This document shows positions 1 through 24,965 of a stretch of DNA of 64,000 nt, one piece after another. The notes beneath the pieces are model-generated. The model had not been told where the DNA came from and did not search any database. It saw only the letters and a program-made list of their open reading frames with translations. The stretch comes from Macrobrachium rosenbergii (Eukaryota; Arthropoda; Malacostraca; Decapoda; Palaemonidae), in NCBI RefSeq assembly GCF_040412425.1, contig NC_089782.1, positions 44,866,322-44,930,321 of the forward strand. The letters are read 5' to 3'. The position numbers and the translations under genes were made by a program. Each line of letters starts with the position of its first letter. Position 1 is the stretch's first letter.

Positions 1-870
1 GGATTAGCCGAACTTCTCATGATCTTACTATGTAAATCATAACGGGTAGCCATTTTTTTAATGGGTAACACAGAAAGTCTGCCTGTAACCAAGTAAAGTT
101 TAATTAACACAGAATCTTAAACATGACCAGAACATCACAATTGTACCAGATGTAAGATTACTTAAATATCGACTTCATTTATAGACGAGACGGATACATT
201 AGTTTCATAATATATTTTATAATATAGATTATGTACTTGACGAAGAGTGTACGACTACACCACAGTAGCCTGTATCTGTGACTTGTAAGTAATATCAGTT
301 AACTTATTTCATGGGTCAGCAGTCCTTGCATCAAAGCCTTTTGTAATGTTCTTATGAGTGAAAGGCAACCATTATCTTATCAGCTTTTCCAGGAAAGAAA
401 GAACGCTCATGTGAAGATTGCCTTTGTGATCAAAAAGCTTCAGGGAGCTTAAAAATAAAGCAGAGATAAAGTCATGAAAATTTATTATGATGGTATTGTT
501 CAAGATCAGTATTTTGTGTAGCTGAAATGACATAATACTTTTCTTTTACAAGTGTTTATTCGAAGCAATGAGGTTCTTTGATTTTATTCAGACATATTGA
601 TAATTATGCGTCTTTACTATTGCCAAGTGCAGGTTACGGACAAATATAAAGTATTCATATAGAATATGAAGTTGCTAATAGCTCATGTGTGTTTGGATAC
701 GCTGAGAAGTCAATAAAAATCGAAGCTAAGTATCTGTCATTGTCACGTTTAATTATTGCTTCTACCTTTACAAATACAGACATTTTCGCAGAAAATATTA
801 ATTTGTTTATCATATAAAGATATGGGAGGCAAATTATCGTTTATTCTCGTACTGAACAGTATCAAAATAT

Positions 871-872
<2 letters not shown>
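1..872. other. AT-rich flank, nothing recognised
   Basis: No credible exon, RNA gene or repeat besides the CT tract at its end. Confidence 0.6.

Positions 873-936
<64 letters not shown>
873..936 (+). repeat. (CT)n microsatellite
   Basis: Uninterrupted CT repeat of about 32 units in AT-rich flank. Confidence 0.97.
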
Positions 937-938
<2 letters not shown>

Positions 939-1797
939 AAGAAGTTGATGCACTTTGTTTTCTCATGTGACGCCTTTGCTTATCAGACATCCGGCCATTT
1001 CTTTATCATTTGGTGTGGTCTCGTGATTTCACTGCTTGAAAGTCAGAATATGAAGACTCTTCTTTATCCTCTTGATAAAGAAGAAAACAGATGATAACTT
1101 AATCACATAGTCGCGACTGAAACGCTTTTTGTGAATAAGCTTTCCAATGTCTGTCTATCTATATATCTAATATATCTATCTGTATACTGTATATACACAC
1201 ATATATATATATGTATGTATGTATGTGTGTGTGTGTGGTTATGGTTTTCACGTACTTATTTTCAGCGCACCAAGCAATTGAATATCAATGTTTATCTGTG
1301 GAAATTACTTGTTTTGCTCGCTGCATGTATTTCCTATTGTAGCATTGTGAAACAACTTGCCCCGTTGACATTTTCTCCTTCATTTCCCGTATGCATATTA
1401 TACTGAGCTATCTCGTGAGTCATTGGATTAACAACCAAATACAGGATACCAAGCCTTAGAAGCTTGCGACAGGCCCTAAGAATCTAGAGTGAGCGTCAAC
1501 GGTCGCAACGAGACCTGGGTAACTATGAGAGTGAGGGTCGTTTGCCGAGTCAGCCGCTGCTGCCTTTTTTTTTACGCGCCTTCTGATATATCCCTTTGGT
1601 CTATCAGTGAGTTAGCTTGTATCACATGCGCTGTTTGTAAATGTATATCAAAAGTAGCGGTGGCGTAGGGGACACTGATGTTTTTTAATTTCGTTCACAT
1701 TGTTGTTTAATGTTTAAAAGAATGCGTGGGACAGACTGAAGCATTACACATTTATTGCTCTTGGTTTTAGTAAGATTATTCTCTGATTTTTTTTCAG

Positions 1798-1955
1798 ATG
1801 CTATCTTTTACGACGTTCAGTTGCTTCCCCAATTTCCTCATGGAAATACCACGAGGTTTTGTTCGCTTTCGTTGGTCCCAAGCGTCGATGAAAGAAGAGA
1901 ATTGGAACTGGCAACAAAGTCACTAGAGGAACGATTTCGCGACGAAATCGGATGA
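1798..1955 (+). CDS. Possible terminal exon of an unknown upstream gene
   Basis: A strong acceptor-like TTTTTTTTCAG ends at 1797. From it one frame stays open for 52 codons to TGA at 1953-1955, with a balanced composition (QLLPQFPHGNTTRF, DERRELELATKSLEERFRDE) unlike the surrounding AT-rich DNA. I do not recognise the protein, and no upstream exon was found in the window. It may be chance. Confidence 0.25.
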
Positions 1956-1959
1956 TCTT

Positions 1960-3018
1960 TGATGCTGAAAGAGCCCTAGTCCGCGGTGCTGTTGATATCA
2001 CTATTTTATTTATGAGGACACCACGCGATAAGGAATGCCTCGTGACTGATAAGGACTTGATCGCACTATAAGGCGGGGCTGCCTTCCCAAATACGCTTAT
2101 TCATCAGAGAAGCGTCGACAAGATAGCAGCTTGACAGAGTAAGGCCTTACCGGTTTTTGCTAGTTTGAGAGCTCAGGTAGTTAGTAAAGAAAACAGTTAA
2201 GTTACTTCTCATTGTTTTCTACTTATATGTCAGTATGATTAGGAGAACTGTTAAAATACTGGCGAGGTCGGGCAGAGTCCTGATAATTTATAATTGATTC
2301 TTCCATGTGGAACTACAGCAGTTTACAACCCATTGCTATCTATCCCCCACAGCTAATACTTGAGATGCAATGTCATTTGGGAAGGAGAGTCACAGAGTTT
2401 TTTCACTGTACTTCTGATTCTGTAATTATTAGGTCTCCATTGACATCTGTATCGGTATATGACTTGTTGAAATAATGGTAGCCTGTGCTATTAATAATTT
2501 TTAGAAACATGCTCAACGACTTCTTGGCTTCCTGTGATACTCGCAGAAGTGTGGCTTACTCTTATCTGGGTCCCATGTGACTAACGTTGCAGAGTTGCTT
2601 AAATTTTATTACAAGTTCAGCTTTAATAGCCAAAGATAACTGAATTTTCAGTTGTGGCCTACAGTGACTTTGATGTTTTAATAAGAGTTATGTTACTGAC
2701 CGAGATCTGGTTGATAGTTTTTGCATATAGAATACATTCATAAGACCACAGATATATCTGTGTGGTACCCAGACTCCCCCAAAAATCATCACATTTTTTT
2801 CACCCGTCTTCCGCTGATATCGCTGATATTTAATGCAAAGAAAAATACTCAGATATATTTATCTCTTCTTGAAATTTATTTCCTGATAACGATGAATTGA
2901 ACCAAAGTCCAGTTTGTTAATAATTTCGATACATACATTCATACATAAAGTACATACATAAATTCACACACATGTATCTATATGTACGTATAAATATATA
3001 TATATATAATATATATAT

Positions 3019-3052
<34 letters not shown>

Positions 3053-3500
3053 AAGCTGCATATTCGTATATTACGCCATGATTCCTCATTCGCGCGAAAT
3101 GACATATAAATTTATTTATTTTTATGAATACATTTTCTTCCATCTGAACTTGTCATCCCTTAGTGACTGCTTATTATTCGTCAGCTCTCTTTGGAGACAG
3201 CAGACTATTGAAAGTTAGGAATAATTTTGCAAACAAGTGTTAAAACGCACTCAGAGACTGCATAATATGCTTAATTGGTGAAAAAGAATATCATCTGTGT
3301 ATTCCCAGGCATCCTTGTTGTTTGAGCTGGTGAAGAATGAAGTCGAGTTGCGTAATCTTTATTATTTGTTTATTTATATCTGTTTTACCACAACGTTTGT
3401 TTGTATGTGATCCACCACTCACATCTGTTTCCTACTTCGCACAGCTCAGAGTGATTCATTTGCCAAATGAATCTGTATTCGTAGACAACAGTAGATTCAA
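1960..3500. other. Flank upstream of cathepsin L, nothing recognised
   Basis: AT-rich, with a short compound AT/GT microsatellite at about 2990-3052. No coding signal beyond chance ORFs. Confidence 0.55.
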
Positions 3501-3503
3501 ACT

Positions 3504-3513
3504 TATATAAAGG
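3504..3513 (+). promoter_or_regulatory. TATA-like box upstream of cathepsin L
   Basis: TATATAAAGG sits about 440 bases before the start codon and would place transcription near 3535. Because the coding exon opens with a splice acceptor at 3924, a non-coding first exon between about 3535 and 3900 is plausible; a possible donor AAACAG|GTGTTT is at 3658. Position-based inference only. Confidence 0.35.
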
Positions 3514-3947
3514 AGCTTCGAAGAATATAATTTCGTGTTAAAAACCCAAAACGCAGTTTTTCCTCTTGTAAAATCCAATCACGAGACGGAGCAGTAACAC
3601 GCCATCATGACGAACGGTCTCATGATTCCTAGTCATTTCAGCTGCGAAGGGAAAACAGGTGTTTGGCTGTAGTAGTGTAGCAGTGTATCTGTGACGAATT
3701 CAGAAACAGAGTGAGTCAGTTGCATGTGTCCTGTCGCATTCGTTTTGACAGTTTTCGAAGGCGGATTCGTACAGTTTGCTGAAACTATGCAGTACGTTTA
3801 TGCTGGCACATAGAAAAGTTACTGGAAAAAATACGCAGTACAAAATGTTAGCAAAGTGGGCGTTTTAGCCGCTAATTTAGACTGAAATACTTACCGGCTT
3901 GTATTGTTACTACTTGTATTTCAGGTTCTGTAACGAAGACGAGCAAA

Positions 3948-15331
<11,384 letters not shown>

Positions 15332-16111
15332 TTTGGGGGTTGTCGGTTCATTGCTTACCTTAACAAATTTTCCAGAAGTGTGATTTAGGAGTCTTCTTCA
15401 ACAGTAACTTCAGTCTCTTTTCACTGGATTTTGGTGATTTTTGATTACTTATATTTGAAATAAGATTTTGTTTTGCCTAAAGTGGCTCTTTCATATTAGA
15501 GTTTTGTTTTTTTTGCAACATTGTAGATTGGTATCCAGTCAGTCTACATATTTCCTTCATCCTCATTAATTATTTAGATACTTTGCAGTTTGTCTGAGTA
15601 AGAAATGATTTCCATACATCCTTATCCTCCTTTCTCAGATGCATAGTTCTGGAAGATCGCCTTTTGTAAAATGTGTTCCGGATGTCCCTTTGTTTCTAAC
15701 TTTAGGGTGTTTCAGTGAACTTCATGTCCTTGTACAAATCATAATTGCATTAATATAGTATTATACAGTCTTTTTGCTCTTATTTTAGTAATCAGTACTT
15801 CCGGATGCCTCAGATGACAAAGATTTTTGTATGATAAGAGTAATCCTTTGTTATGCGGAAGCACATGCCCCACTTTGTAGACACGACTGTAATATTTCTC
15901 CAGAAGAGAACGCTGTTAAGTTGCGAATGAACCAGGCTGGTAAAATTAGACAACGTTGTTATACCATGAACTGCAGTCTTTATACATTTTTATTTCATAA
16001 TTTTTAGGCTTTTTATCATGTTGAGATGTTTATAATTGTACATTATTGATAAAAGAGTCTTTATTCTTTTCGAATGAGTGAAGTTTTTCCTTTGCATACA
16101 TGGAAAATACA

Positions 16112-16177
16112 CAATTACCCAATTCCATTTTCTCTCAGGATACCTTGGGTATCCTGAGAGAAAATGCAATTGGTCCT
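16112..16177. repeat. Short near-perfect palindrome
   Basis: CATTTTCTCTCAGGATACC is followed at once by GGGTATCCTGAGAGAAAATG, a stem of about 25 bp with a tiny loop, in the region downstream of cathepsin L. Confidence 0.85.
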
Positions 16178-16528
16178 AATAGCTATTGTCTTAAAAGATA
16201 TTTGGCAAATTTGAATTTCCCAATATAAGTTCAGAACAGAAAAATATAATGTGATGTGTGCAGCTCTTTAACTAGATAAATGGGAAATAATGTATGCCTT
16301 GTGCTTTAATTCTCTTATACTAAAAAGTATGGTGTTATCTGAAGCTATGTAACAAGTCTCATAATTTTTTTTTATTTAAGCACTAACAGATTATACATTT
16401 GTAATTAAACATGAAAAATAGACTTAGTGCGTGCTATTAATTGATTTGCATAACAAAGTGCAAAACAAAGAAACTTACTGTAGCTACTTATCACTATTAA
16501 CTTTTTGGGGGGAACGAAATTTGTTTTT

Positions 16529-16571
<43 letters not shown>

Positions 16572-17944
16572 GTACTTGTGTAACGATTATATGACAGAAA
16601 GTTATGTATCCAATGTTTAAGAAGTTTTGTGGTCTGTGAGAAATAACATATTCTATAACGTAGACTGAAAGACCTACTGTATAATGGATGGTAAGCTTAT
16701 CTAATTAGCTTATGTATGTATTGTAGTTTTTCCATTTACGGAAATAAGACAAGTGACAATATTCACGATAAAGTCTTTGCAAATTATTCTTCTTACTGAA
16801 TTCTTTGCCTTTTTTTTATACACACTGGAAAATATCCACCATAAGAAAAGAAATATATAAAAGTAGAAAGTACGAAATAAATTATGTTTTTATTTTTTTA
16901 CCTTGTTGTGTTGTCACTTCAGTAGATTATATAACTTTGACATTCAGATAACCTGTTTACTTCAAATATTTTTATTTTTCGTATAGATTACAATAAAGAA
17001 TAAGTTTAATGACTCCTCGTGACCTTTTTGCTTTCGTTGGACATACGGATAATTATTGCCACCAGTATTAAAGCATATTAAAGCAGTATATATTGGGAAA
17101 GAGACAGTACAGTGTTAAGATGGCAATCTGTATTTAAGAAACTTCCCAGTATAGTGTTTGAAAATTTATGTAAAGCAGATTATAGTTGCAGCATTTTCGT
17201 CTGACGGCTTTCCAGTGAGGCATTCATCCCATAACTTGGATAATAACCAGTCCTAACGAGCTGAAGCGTAAAAACAATGAAATAACCAAAACCAGTGTTT
17301 CACCTGCAGTGTTTTGGTTTGCGTAAGCTCGTTCACGGCTGCAAACTTTTATGTAGATTGGTCATACATTACAGGTAACCAGCCAGCAGGAACATAGCAA
17401 CTGCTATTTGGCGTGAGAACGTTCTCTAGATCTCTTGCTAAGAACAATTGCAGCTTTCATGTTTGTTCAGTCTAACTCAAGATTTGAGTTAAGAAGCATA
17501 CATATATCGAACAATCCATTTCACTTTCTTAAATGATTGATTAGGTGGCTGGTTTAGAGTTAGCAGTCCTCATGCCAACACAGGACCTTGACCAAAGCCA
17601 TTTGATAGGTGTGGTAAGGTTTGACACGAAATGGCTTGGTAGGAACGTATAAACTTTGCAAACCGATAATAACCTGAATGTTTTTACGATGTCCAATGAC
17701 GCCAGAATTTATTCAAAATACTGGTATCTCAAACGAGTATATCATTTCAACCGTACAACTATGTTCATATTGTTCCTGAGCTGAATATAAGCTAAGATGA
17801 TATACAGAAGATATATAAACCTTGCACAGAAGACTCAGTCTTTTAAGAGAGTGGAATTTATTCAAGAAGTAATTAAATTTTTGAAGGTGAATAAGCGAAG
17901 GACATCTTGTTGCAATTTCAATGGTTTCCATCGTTGAGATATTT

Positions 17945-17949
<5 letters not shown>

Positions 17950-18028
<79 letters not shown>
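17950..18028. repeat. (CT)n microsatellite
   Basis: About 39 CT units in the intergenic region. Confidence 0.97.
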
Positions 18029-18029
<1 letters not shown>

Positions 18030-19715
18030 GAGTATAGTTAAAACAAACAAAAACGTCTTTCAAAATGCATTGCCGAAGTGGTCGTCACAGGGCTGACGTT
18101 ATATGCGAGTCTGACTAAAATAATATCGGATATTCATTCCTTTACCATGACCAATACCAGTACCAAAGACACGGAAATAATGCACAAGCATATTTTACCC
18201 ACAAATCAGTAGCTGTGCTGTGTATCAATAACCATGCTTGCCGCGAATATTGTGAAAGCCGTAATAAACGATCATTATTCCCGTCAACCATTAAAGAAGA
18301 GGCATGGGGAAAACCTGCAAAGGGGAGCTATTCGTTTTCCAATGCCCATCGATGAATTAGTTTGCATACGTGTGATCGCACCTCAGAACTAGCGTATTCT
18401 ATACACCTTGAATAGATCAGGCTACAAATGCCCCAACATCATTTATATAGGCAGAAGCGTCCATATAGCCATCCTTCACGTATACGTAGCTCATTAATTC
18501 TGCCCCCTTCTGATTGGGATTTTAACGTGGCTTTTCTAACGCTTGCATTGTACTGTACATAGCTTCAATTTTTATATCAGCCTTGTATATTTGCCGGTCT
18601 ATAGTATCCTGGAAATTGGTACAATTTATTTCATGACAAAATAGTCTTTCAGCTATAGTTCATATTGATCACTAGTATTTTCTCTATGCTGCTTGTCTTG
18701 TTGACTGTTATATATCAATTCTCGTCTTTCAGTTTGTATTGACACTTCTGGAACTAAGAACAAATTTTTCTCTTTTTTGGTGATAATGCAAGGTCTATAG
18801 ATATAAAAATAATGTTCAAGAAGCCAAAGTTTTATCAGAATTTTTTAATCACCATTTAGTACCGGTCACGCGACGAATAAATAGATGGTGTGAATAATTC
18901 AATATAAAGTTGATATGATTGTCTTAAAAACTGAAACTTAAATAAATTATGGAAACGTCTTTCGGTTTACACTGATAACATAGAAACCACACAGAAAACA
19001 GAAGTAACCTCGGGAAACTACGTAAACACAGCTCAACTAAAGGCTGCCTTTTGCATGTCTCTGAACTAGTGCTTGTTTACCCGTGTGTAGTGCGTCGCAC
19101 GTGTGGTACCTATTTGGCAAAAAGTAATGGGCGTGTAGGAAACGTATAATATCCAAGATGGGCGCAAATAGAATTAAGAAGGTATAGTATTTTGTGGTAC
19201 ATGTCAGATTATTACATGCTGCTTCTCTTGTATCTAAGGTTGGTGTACGGTATGAGGTAGCCATGCCTTGACATGGCTAGGACAACGTAGTTTAGGCTAA
19301 GCCAGCCGGAATTATGTTGGATTACGGTGGAATGTGTATGCGAGTAATGGGTAAGGTTACGTTTAAACCTTGGTTTGCCCATGACCAGAAATGTTAAATA
19401 GTTTTTCTGAAAGCTTAGACTTCTGATATGAAAGATTTTGACAGTCAACTCCGTCGAAAATGAGTGGTTAGTCCAGTAAATTCCTCCCTGTTAGTGGAGC
19501 AGTAATGGGTACCACGGAGCTATGGGGAACTTTTTTTACGTTAGTGAGAACAAAATCTTGAAGTTGGCCAATTTTCAGTATTAAATATAAATGCAGGCCA
19601 AACTCCCATACTAATGCAACATTCCTAGGCTGGGACCCCGACAAATCTTGCCTAATCAGGGTTCCATCCCCCCGCCCCAGCCTGACGTAGGGTCTGTACA
19701 TCATTTTGGGAAATG

Positions 19716-20252
19716 CTGGGATGGGTAATTCTAAGCCGGCTGTCCGCGGTGAGCTAGACTGTGGCAATTGGAGTTTTTCTATGTTATTTTACTTGCTTTA
19801 CAAGAATTTAAAGTAATATTTTGTCGGCCGTTTGTAACTAAACTGTAATTGACCTTTGAAGACTACACGACTTGAATTACCTAACGCAGAGTAGGTCTAA
19901 GCCGGCATTCAGCGGCAAGCCCGCCCCACCTCCATAGCTAATACGGCAAAACTGTAACCAGTAAACACCTCTAGGTGCGTTATGTTGCTATTTTTAGGGG
20001 TGTTTACTGGTTACAATTTTGCCGTAATAGCTATGGAGGGGTGGGGCTTGCCGCGAATGCTGGCTTAGACCTACCCTGCGTTAGGCAATTCAAGCCGCCA
20101 GTAGTCTTCAAAGGTCAATGACAGCTTAGTTACAGCCGGCCGACAAAATATTACTTTAAATTCTTGTAAAACAAGTAAAATAACATAGGAAAACGTCAAC
20201 TGCCATAGTCTAGCTCACCGCGGACAGCCGGCTTATAATTACCCTGGGATGC
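19716..20252. mobile_element. 0.54-kb foldback (palindromic) element
   Basis: Two arms of about 250 bp are inverted copies with few mismatches, centred near 19990. The ends are GGTAATTCTAAGCCGGCTG and CAGCCGGCTTATAATTACC; matched landmarks include GTTTACTGGTTACAATTTTG, GGCTTGCCGC and CGCGGACAGCC. No ORF is credible. The element could be a MITE or foldback transposon; no clear target duplication was seen. Confidence 0.88.
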
Positions 20253-22949
20253 ATTCTGACCTAATCTTCCCTAACACATCGTAGAGCCCCGTATCTTAGA
20301 TTGTGGGCCGTAAAATTGTTCTAGAATTTGATGAGATATTGACATTAAAAATCACCCTGACTCAACATCAAAATCCAACTGATCAACTAACTCAACAGTA
20401 GTATTATTATGACATTATTGACCAAATTAATTGTCAGAGGCACCCAGAAACCCTGTGTCCTGTTGGAATCCCTTTGTGGATAGATAGGTATGGGTTGTGG
20501 CACTGACCAAAATCTAGGACAAAACAAAATTTCAGTTTGCCCCACCTCATTTCTAATACACAATCTGGGTAATTTTGAGAATGACAGGTACAGGCTCTAA
20601 CACCACATCTAAGCGAAAACTTAGTCCATGTTTCCAGTGTTCAGTGTTACTTGGGGGGTCAAGGTTGGGGCAGATCCCCCCCTGGATAGGTCAATGCATG
20701 GTGACCCAAGTTAGGTTAGGAGGTAAGGTCTGGTTAGGTCAGGACACAACATTCATAGGAAAGGTTAGGTTTTTCGTTGGCTAAACCTGTGTCCATTGAT
20801 TTCAAATTGTAAAACAATTATTTCCATGGTTAGGCTATGAAGCATTTTAAATAAATACTAAGCATGTATGCCAGTTTTTGTTTAGCATGCATGTCAGCCA
20901 AGACAGTTGATAAAGAAATCTGGTATTTCATAAACTCTATGATGCTTCAGCTTTCCCATTATGTTTTACCAAATTAATATCAGCTGGGGATGGGGTTAAA
21001 ATTTTATTTTATTTTTCTATGTTTTGTTTTAAAATTGTATTTGGTTTTACTGTTTTGTTTCACCAAGCCGTAAAATTTAAAATTCCATTTGACCTACATT
21101 AAAACAACAAGTAAATCTTTAAGTTACCAGATATGTTGAGAAATACATTTTGTTTAACATTTAATTATACAGTATGTTCAAGTATGGAAAATACATGAAC
21201 TCAGATTTCAAAGCTGATAATGATTTATGGCACATGAAGCAACATGGAGAGCAAAATTCAGTCTGTAATTAATGATATGAGACTTAATGAAACAGCAAAC
21301 TTTGAAATGGACCTGTGTTAGTGCTCCAAAACTAAAATCACAAATGTATTTTAGTATTCTGATTTAGAATTTTACTATAACGTTACTAGTTTTATTATAA
21401 TGCCAAAAAATGCTGTGCAGCATACCAGCAAGCCTGACTATTGTGGAGGGACCATTGCAAAAGACAAATGGGTAACTAGGCCTAGCTGTACAGTCCTCTG
21501 TGAAAACAAAACTACATTTATGAGCAGTCAAGTAGGATCTGGGTGTTAAGAAGTAAGTCTGCTTGTATCTCAATAAAGAAAGAAATATGTTGTTATTTAT
21601 TGCTCATGCTTAGATAAATATTTGTGATGTTGATATTATTGTTGTAGGTAGAATAGGTAAAAGGATTGAAACTTGATGAGCTGACATCAAAATTCTGAGG
21701 CCCAAATTTGGCGTATGCTAGCATCCAAATTCAAGCAATACCCTTTCCTGTCACCTACATGATTGGGGATGACCCCCCAACCTAACCTGACCCAAGGTGC
21801 CATAAATCATCAAAAAACTGTGTTTATTATTACTTACGTTATTTAATCCCTTCTAGGCTAAGTATATACATTTCCCAAAACTTATGTTGATCCGAAGACT
21901 GTAGTTTCCCTCTGTGGTCCCCTATTATTTATGGACTTTGGGATTTGTGCAGTGGGTTAATTGTTACACACATTAAAAGTGCATAAAGTTACTAGAAAAC
22001 CCCCTTTTGTATATTAATAATTGTTACAGTACTTAAATATTATTTGGTTTAATAGCATACTCATATCCAACAGCAATGTTTTTTCCTATTTTAAATAATG
22101 AAAATCACACCCAATTTACTGAAAATTTCTAGCCTATTTTATATTTAAAATCACTAACTCCCTGGGAAGGCTAGCTTATAGATTGTAAATAAACCAGTAC
22201 TTCGTGAAGCAGAGATGTCTTAAGAAACATTAAGAAACACTGATCCCTCTTTTCCTTACACAATGAGAAATATTGCCTTTATATTTTGCTCAAAATATAT
22301 GCATTGCCTATAATGTTAACTCGCAAATTTTGATTTGCCACCTTGTGTTAGGTTAGGGTAAGTGAGTTTGAGATATGTCCCTGTAACAATCATTGTCACA
22401 TTGTCTGTTTTTGTGGAATATTAGTCAGAAGTGTTGGGTAATTTTAGAAAGATCTGCAGTAGTTCACACTACAGCTGAAATGAGTCATACTCAAATCAAA
22501 CCTTAGAGTAGACTCCACTTAAACCTTAATTTTTTATTACATCCTAGGTTAGTGCTAACTCCCAAAATGCAAACACTTCCATATCCAAGGACATTCCATG
22601 GGTTAGGCATAATACAGGAGCTTGATCAACAAGAAATGAGCTAGACCCTAGACTAACCTTGCCATAGCCTGGCTAGGCTCTAAATTTACTGTAACATTCT
22701 GAACTCGGTTATTAATTTTTAAAGAACAGGAGAGGCTGCCTTTAAAAGGCACAGCAAATTAGTGGTTAAAAGTGCTAGACTGACATTTACAATTCTCTTA
22801 GTGATCATGGTGTGGCGTGGGTTTCCCCTAGGTTGCCTGTGATGTGATTACTGATAAATGATATTTGGAAATGTAATACTACTCTTTGCCAAAAGGTGAA
22901 AATTTGGAAAGTTAATACAGATTACCCTTTTCTAAAAGGGGAAATTACA
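20253..22949. other. Intergenic or pescadillo upstream DNA
   Basis: No exon recognised. Motifs such as GTTAGGTTAGGAGGTAAGG (20710) and CCCCAACCTAACCTGACCC (21777) face each other and may be ends of an eroded element. The missing pescadillo first exon and promoter may lie here. Confidence 0.45.
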
Positions 22950-24695
22950 ATTTTATATAAGTAACTTACCAAATAATTACGTAGCTATACTTTCTACTTT
23001 ACGCGGCAGCTCAGGATTCAAAATTCGCAGTAGCTCTGTTTTGTTTGGGTGTAGGTATACTGCCCCGCACACTTTCAGGGAAGAATAGGTACAACATAGC
23101 TAAAGAGCTCAATTCGTTTCTACCATCAAGGGTTACAGAGTAATGTTGGGTTCAGTATTTAATATTAGTAAGCAAGCAAAACCTTCGGAAGTCACTTGGA
23201 ACTTGAACGTGTTCCTTAAATGGCTGTCAGGACCACCTTTTGAACCTTTGGAATCATCGTCACTTAAGAATCTGATGAAGAAGACCTTATTCTTGATGGC
23301 ACTGGCTACAACCAGAAGAGTTAGTGAGATACATGCCATTGATAAAAGGATAGGCCCTTCTCAAGGTAATGCTGTATACTCACTGATTTTGGAGTTTTTG
23401 GCCAAAAATGAGGACCCAACCAACCCTTGGTCTCATTCCTTGTCAATCAAGAGCCTGTCCAAAGTACTCGGTCCATCCGATCAAGAGAAACCCCACTGTC
23501 CTGTAAGAGCCTTGAAAGTATACCTTGAAAGAACCAAAAGCCTTAGAGGTTCTGCCTCGAATCTTTGGTGTTCCGTGAAAGACCCCAGCTGTACTGTGTC
23601 CAAGAATGCATTAACATTCTTTTTAAGATCTGTGATTTCGGAAGCACATTCGGGAGTTCATGATGATTTACTACCTTATGTAAAGTAAAGGCTCATGAAA
23701 TAAGAGCAGTGGCGACGTCCTTGGCTTTCAGACGTAATCTGTCTCCCTCTTCAATCTTGCAAGCAACATATTGGAGGTGCAAGTCAGTGTTTGCCATGTT
23801 TTACCTACGGGATATTAAAATGGTATACGAAAAATTCAGTACTTTAGGTCCGTTCTTCGCAGCTGGCATGGTACTGGGGGATGAATGATGGGAGGAATGC
23901 CTTCTTTTCCTCTATCCACTCTCCTTGAATAAGGATAGTTGCACTTCTCGGGAAGTCTGATGAACACTGAGTCATGAGAGTCACCAATCCGTATTTTATG
24001 GTTTTGGTTAGAATTTTGTGTTGGTGTAGGTTAATTTTATCTGGTCTTTGTTTTTCTGTTGTATTGCGCCCAGGGCAGGGACACATACACATATTATTTA
24101 TATGTCCTTTTTTGGATTGTAAGCTTTGGCAAACTGCAATTAACCTCCTACATTGCAAAGCACCCACACAAGTAAGGTGACCCTTGGCTCTACCACCACA
24201 CCGCTGCAGGTCGAGAGGAGCTTTGACCAGAGGCAGTACCTGCCTGCCCTTGCTCCCTCACCAGGTAAGGTTACAACAAGCATTTCAAGATGCTAGCTAA
24301 CTTTCTATTCCAAATTCTTCTCCACATCAGAGTTTTTCTTTTGGGGTAGTATATGTCCATTCATCCCACCTCCTATCATTGTGGGATTCAGCTATGTAAT
24401 TATTTGGTAAGTTATTACTTATATAAAAATGACATTTTTCTAAAAAATAAAATTTTATGTATACTTAGCAAATAATTTCATGATCAGAACCCTCCCTCCT
24501 CCCCTCTCATGGACAAAGAGCATAAATGAATTGAGCTCTGTAGTTATGATTGTACCTATTCTTCCCCAAAAGTGGGCGAGACAGTATGCCTACACCCAAA
24601 ACAAAAGAGCGCTACCGCGAATTTTGAATTTTGAGCTGCCACGTAAAGTAGAAACTATAGCTATGTAATTATTTGGAAAGTACATATAAAACTTT
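22950..24695 (+). mobile_element. Internally deleted DIRS-like element
   Basis: Left terminal repeat 22950-23125 (ATATAAGTAACTTACCAAAT..., GGGAAGAATAGGTAC) and right terminal repeat about 24490-24695 (GTACCTATTCTTCCCC ... ACTATAGCTATGTAATT) are inverted, with a complementary region at 24390-24480. The sequence passes almost directly from the left repeat into the recombinase region near TCTACCATCAAGGG (23122), so gag, RT and RNase H are absent. It is closely related to the long copy at 38 kb. It ends 270 bases before the first recognised pescadillo exon. Confidence 0.87.
23143..23830 (+). pseudogene. Tyrosine recombinase of the deleted DIRS element
   Basis: 23143-23688 is open and encodes TWNLNVFLKWLSGPPFEPLE, MALATTRRVSEIHAIDKR (first Arg), CPVRALKVYLERTKS and [12 protein letters not shown]. 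It ends in a stop at a short GTAAAG/TAAAGG duplication; the next frame continues [16 protein letters not shown] (HxxR box) and FAMFYLRDI near 23795, with the probable catalytic Tyr. A single frame break thus separates the last catalytic boxes. Not a host gene. Confidence 0.85.
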
Positions 24696-24965
24696 ATATA
24701 TTATAACAATGTCATGATTATATAAAACTTTATTTTATAAAAAATGTCATTTTGTACCCTAAGCCATCATGGAAATGTGACAACTTGGAAAGAATGCTTG
24801 CTCAATGTATTATAGTGTTGAGTATGACATTATAGTGCCTTGATCTATGACATTATATATAGTGCTTTGATTGATACTGATGTATTAGCAGCAAGCAACT
24901 TGGGAATGTTTTAATTTTTTACCATTTGTATTTTGTGACGAATACTGATGAATATTTCTTTTCAG

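Larger units (their letters stand above)
15332..19715. other. 3' UTR and intergenic DNA after cathepsin L
   Basis: AATAAA at about 16874 and 16990 are candidate poly(A) signals. Beyond them I see only GA/CT tracts (16537-16567, 17950-18028) and a short palindrome. Confidence 0.55.

Noticed and set aside
20700..20770. Arthropod telomeric repeat (TTAGG)n
   Set aside because: GGTTAGG-like words are few and irregular, not a tandem TTAGG array.
23143..23688. Host gene of 181 codons
   Set aside because: Matches the tyrosine recombinase of the DIRS copies and lies between DIRS terminal repeats.
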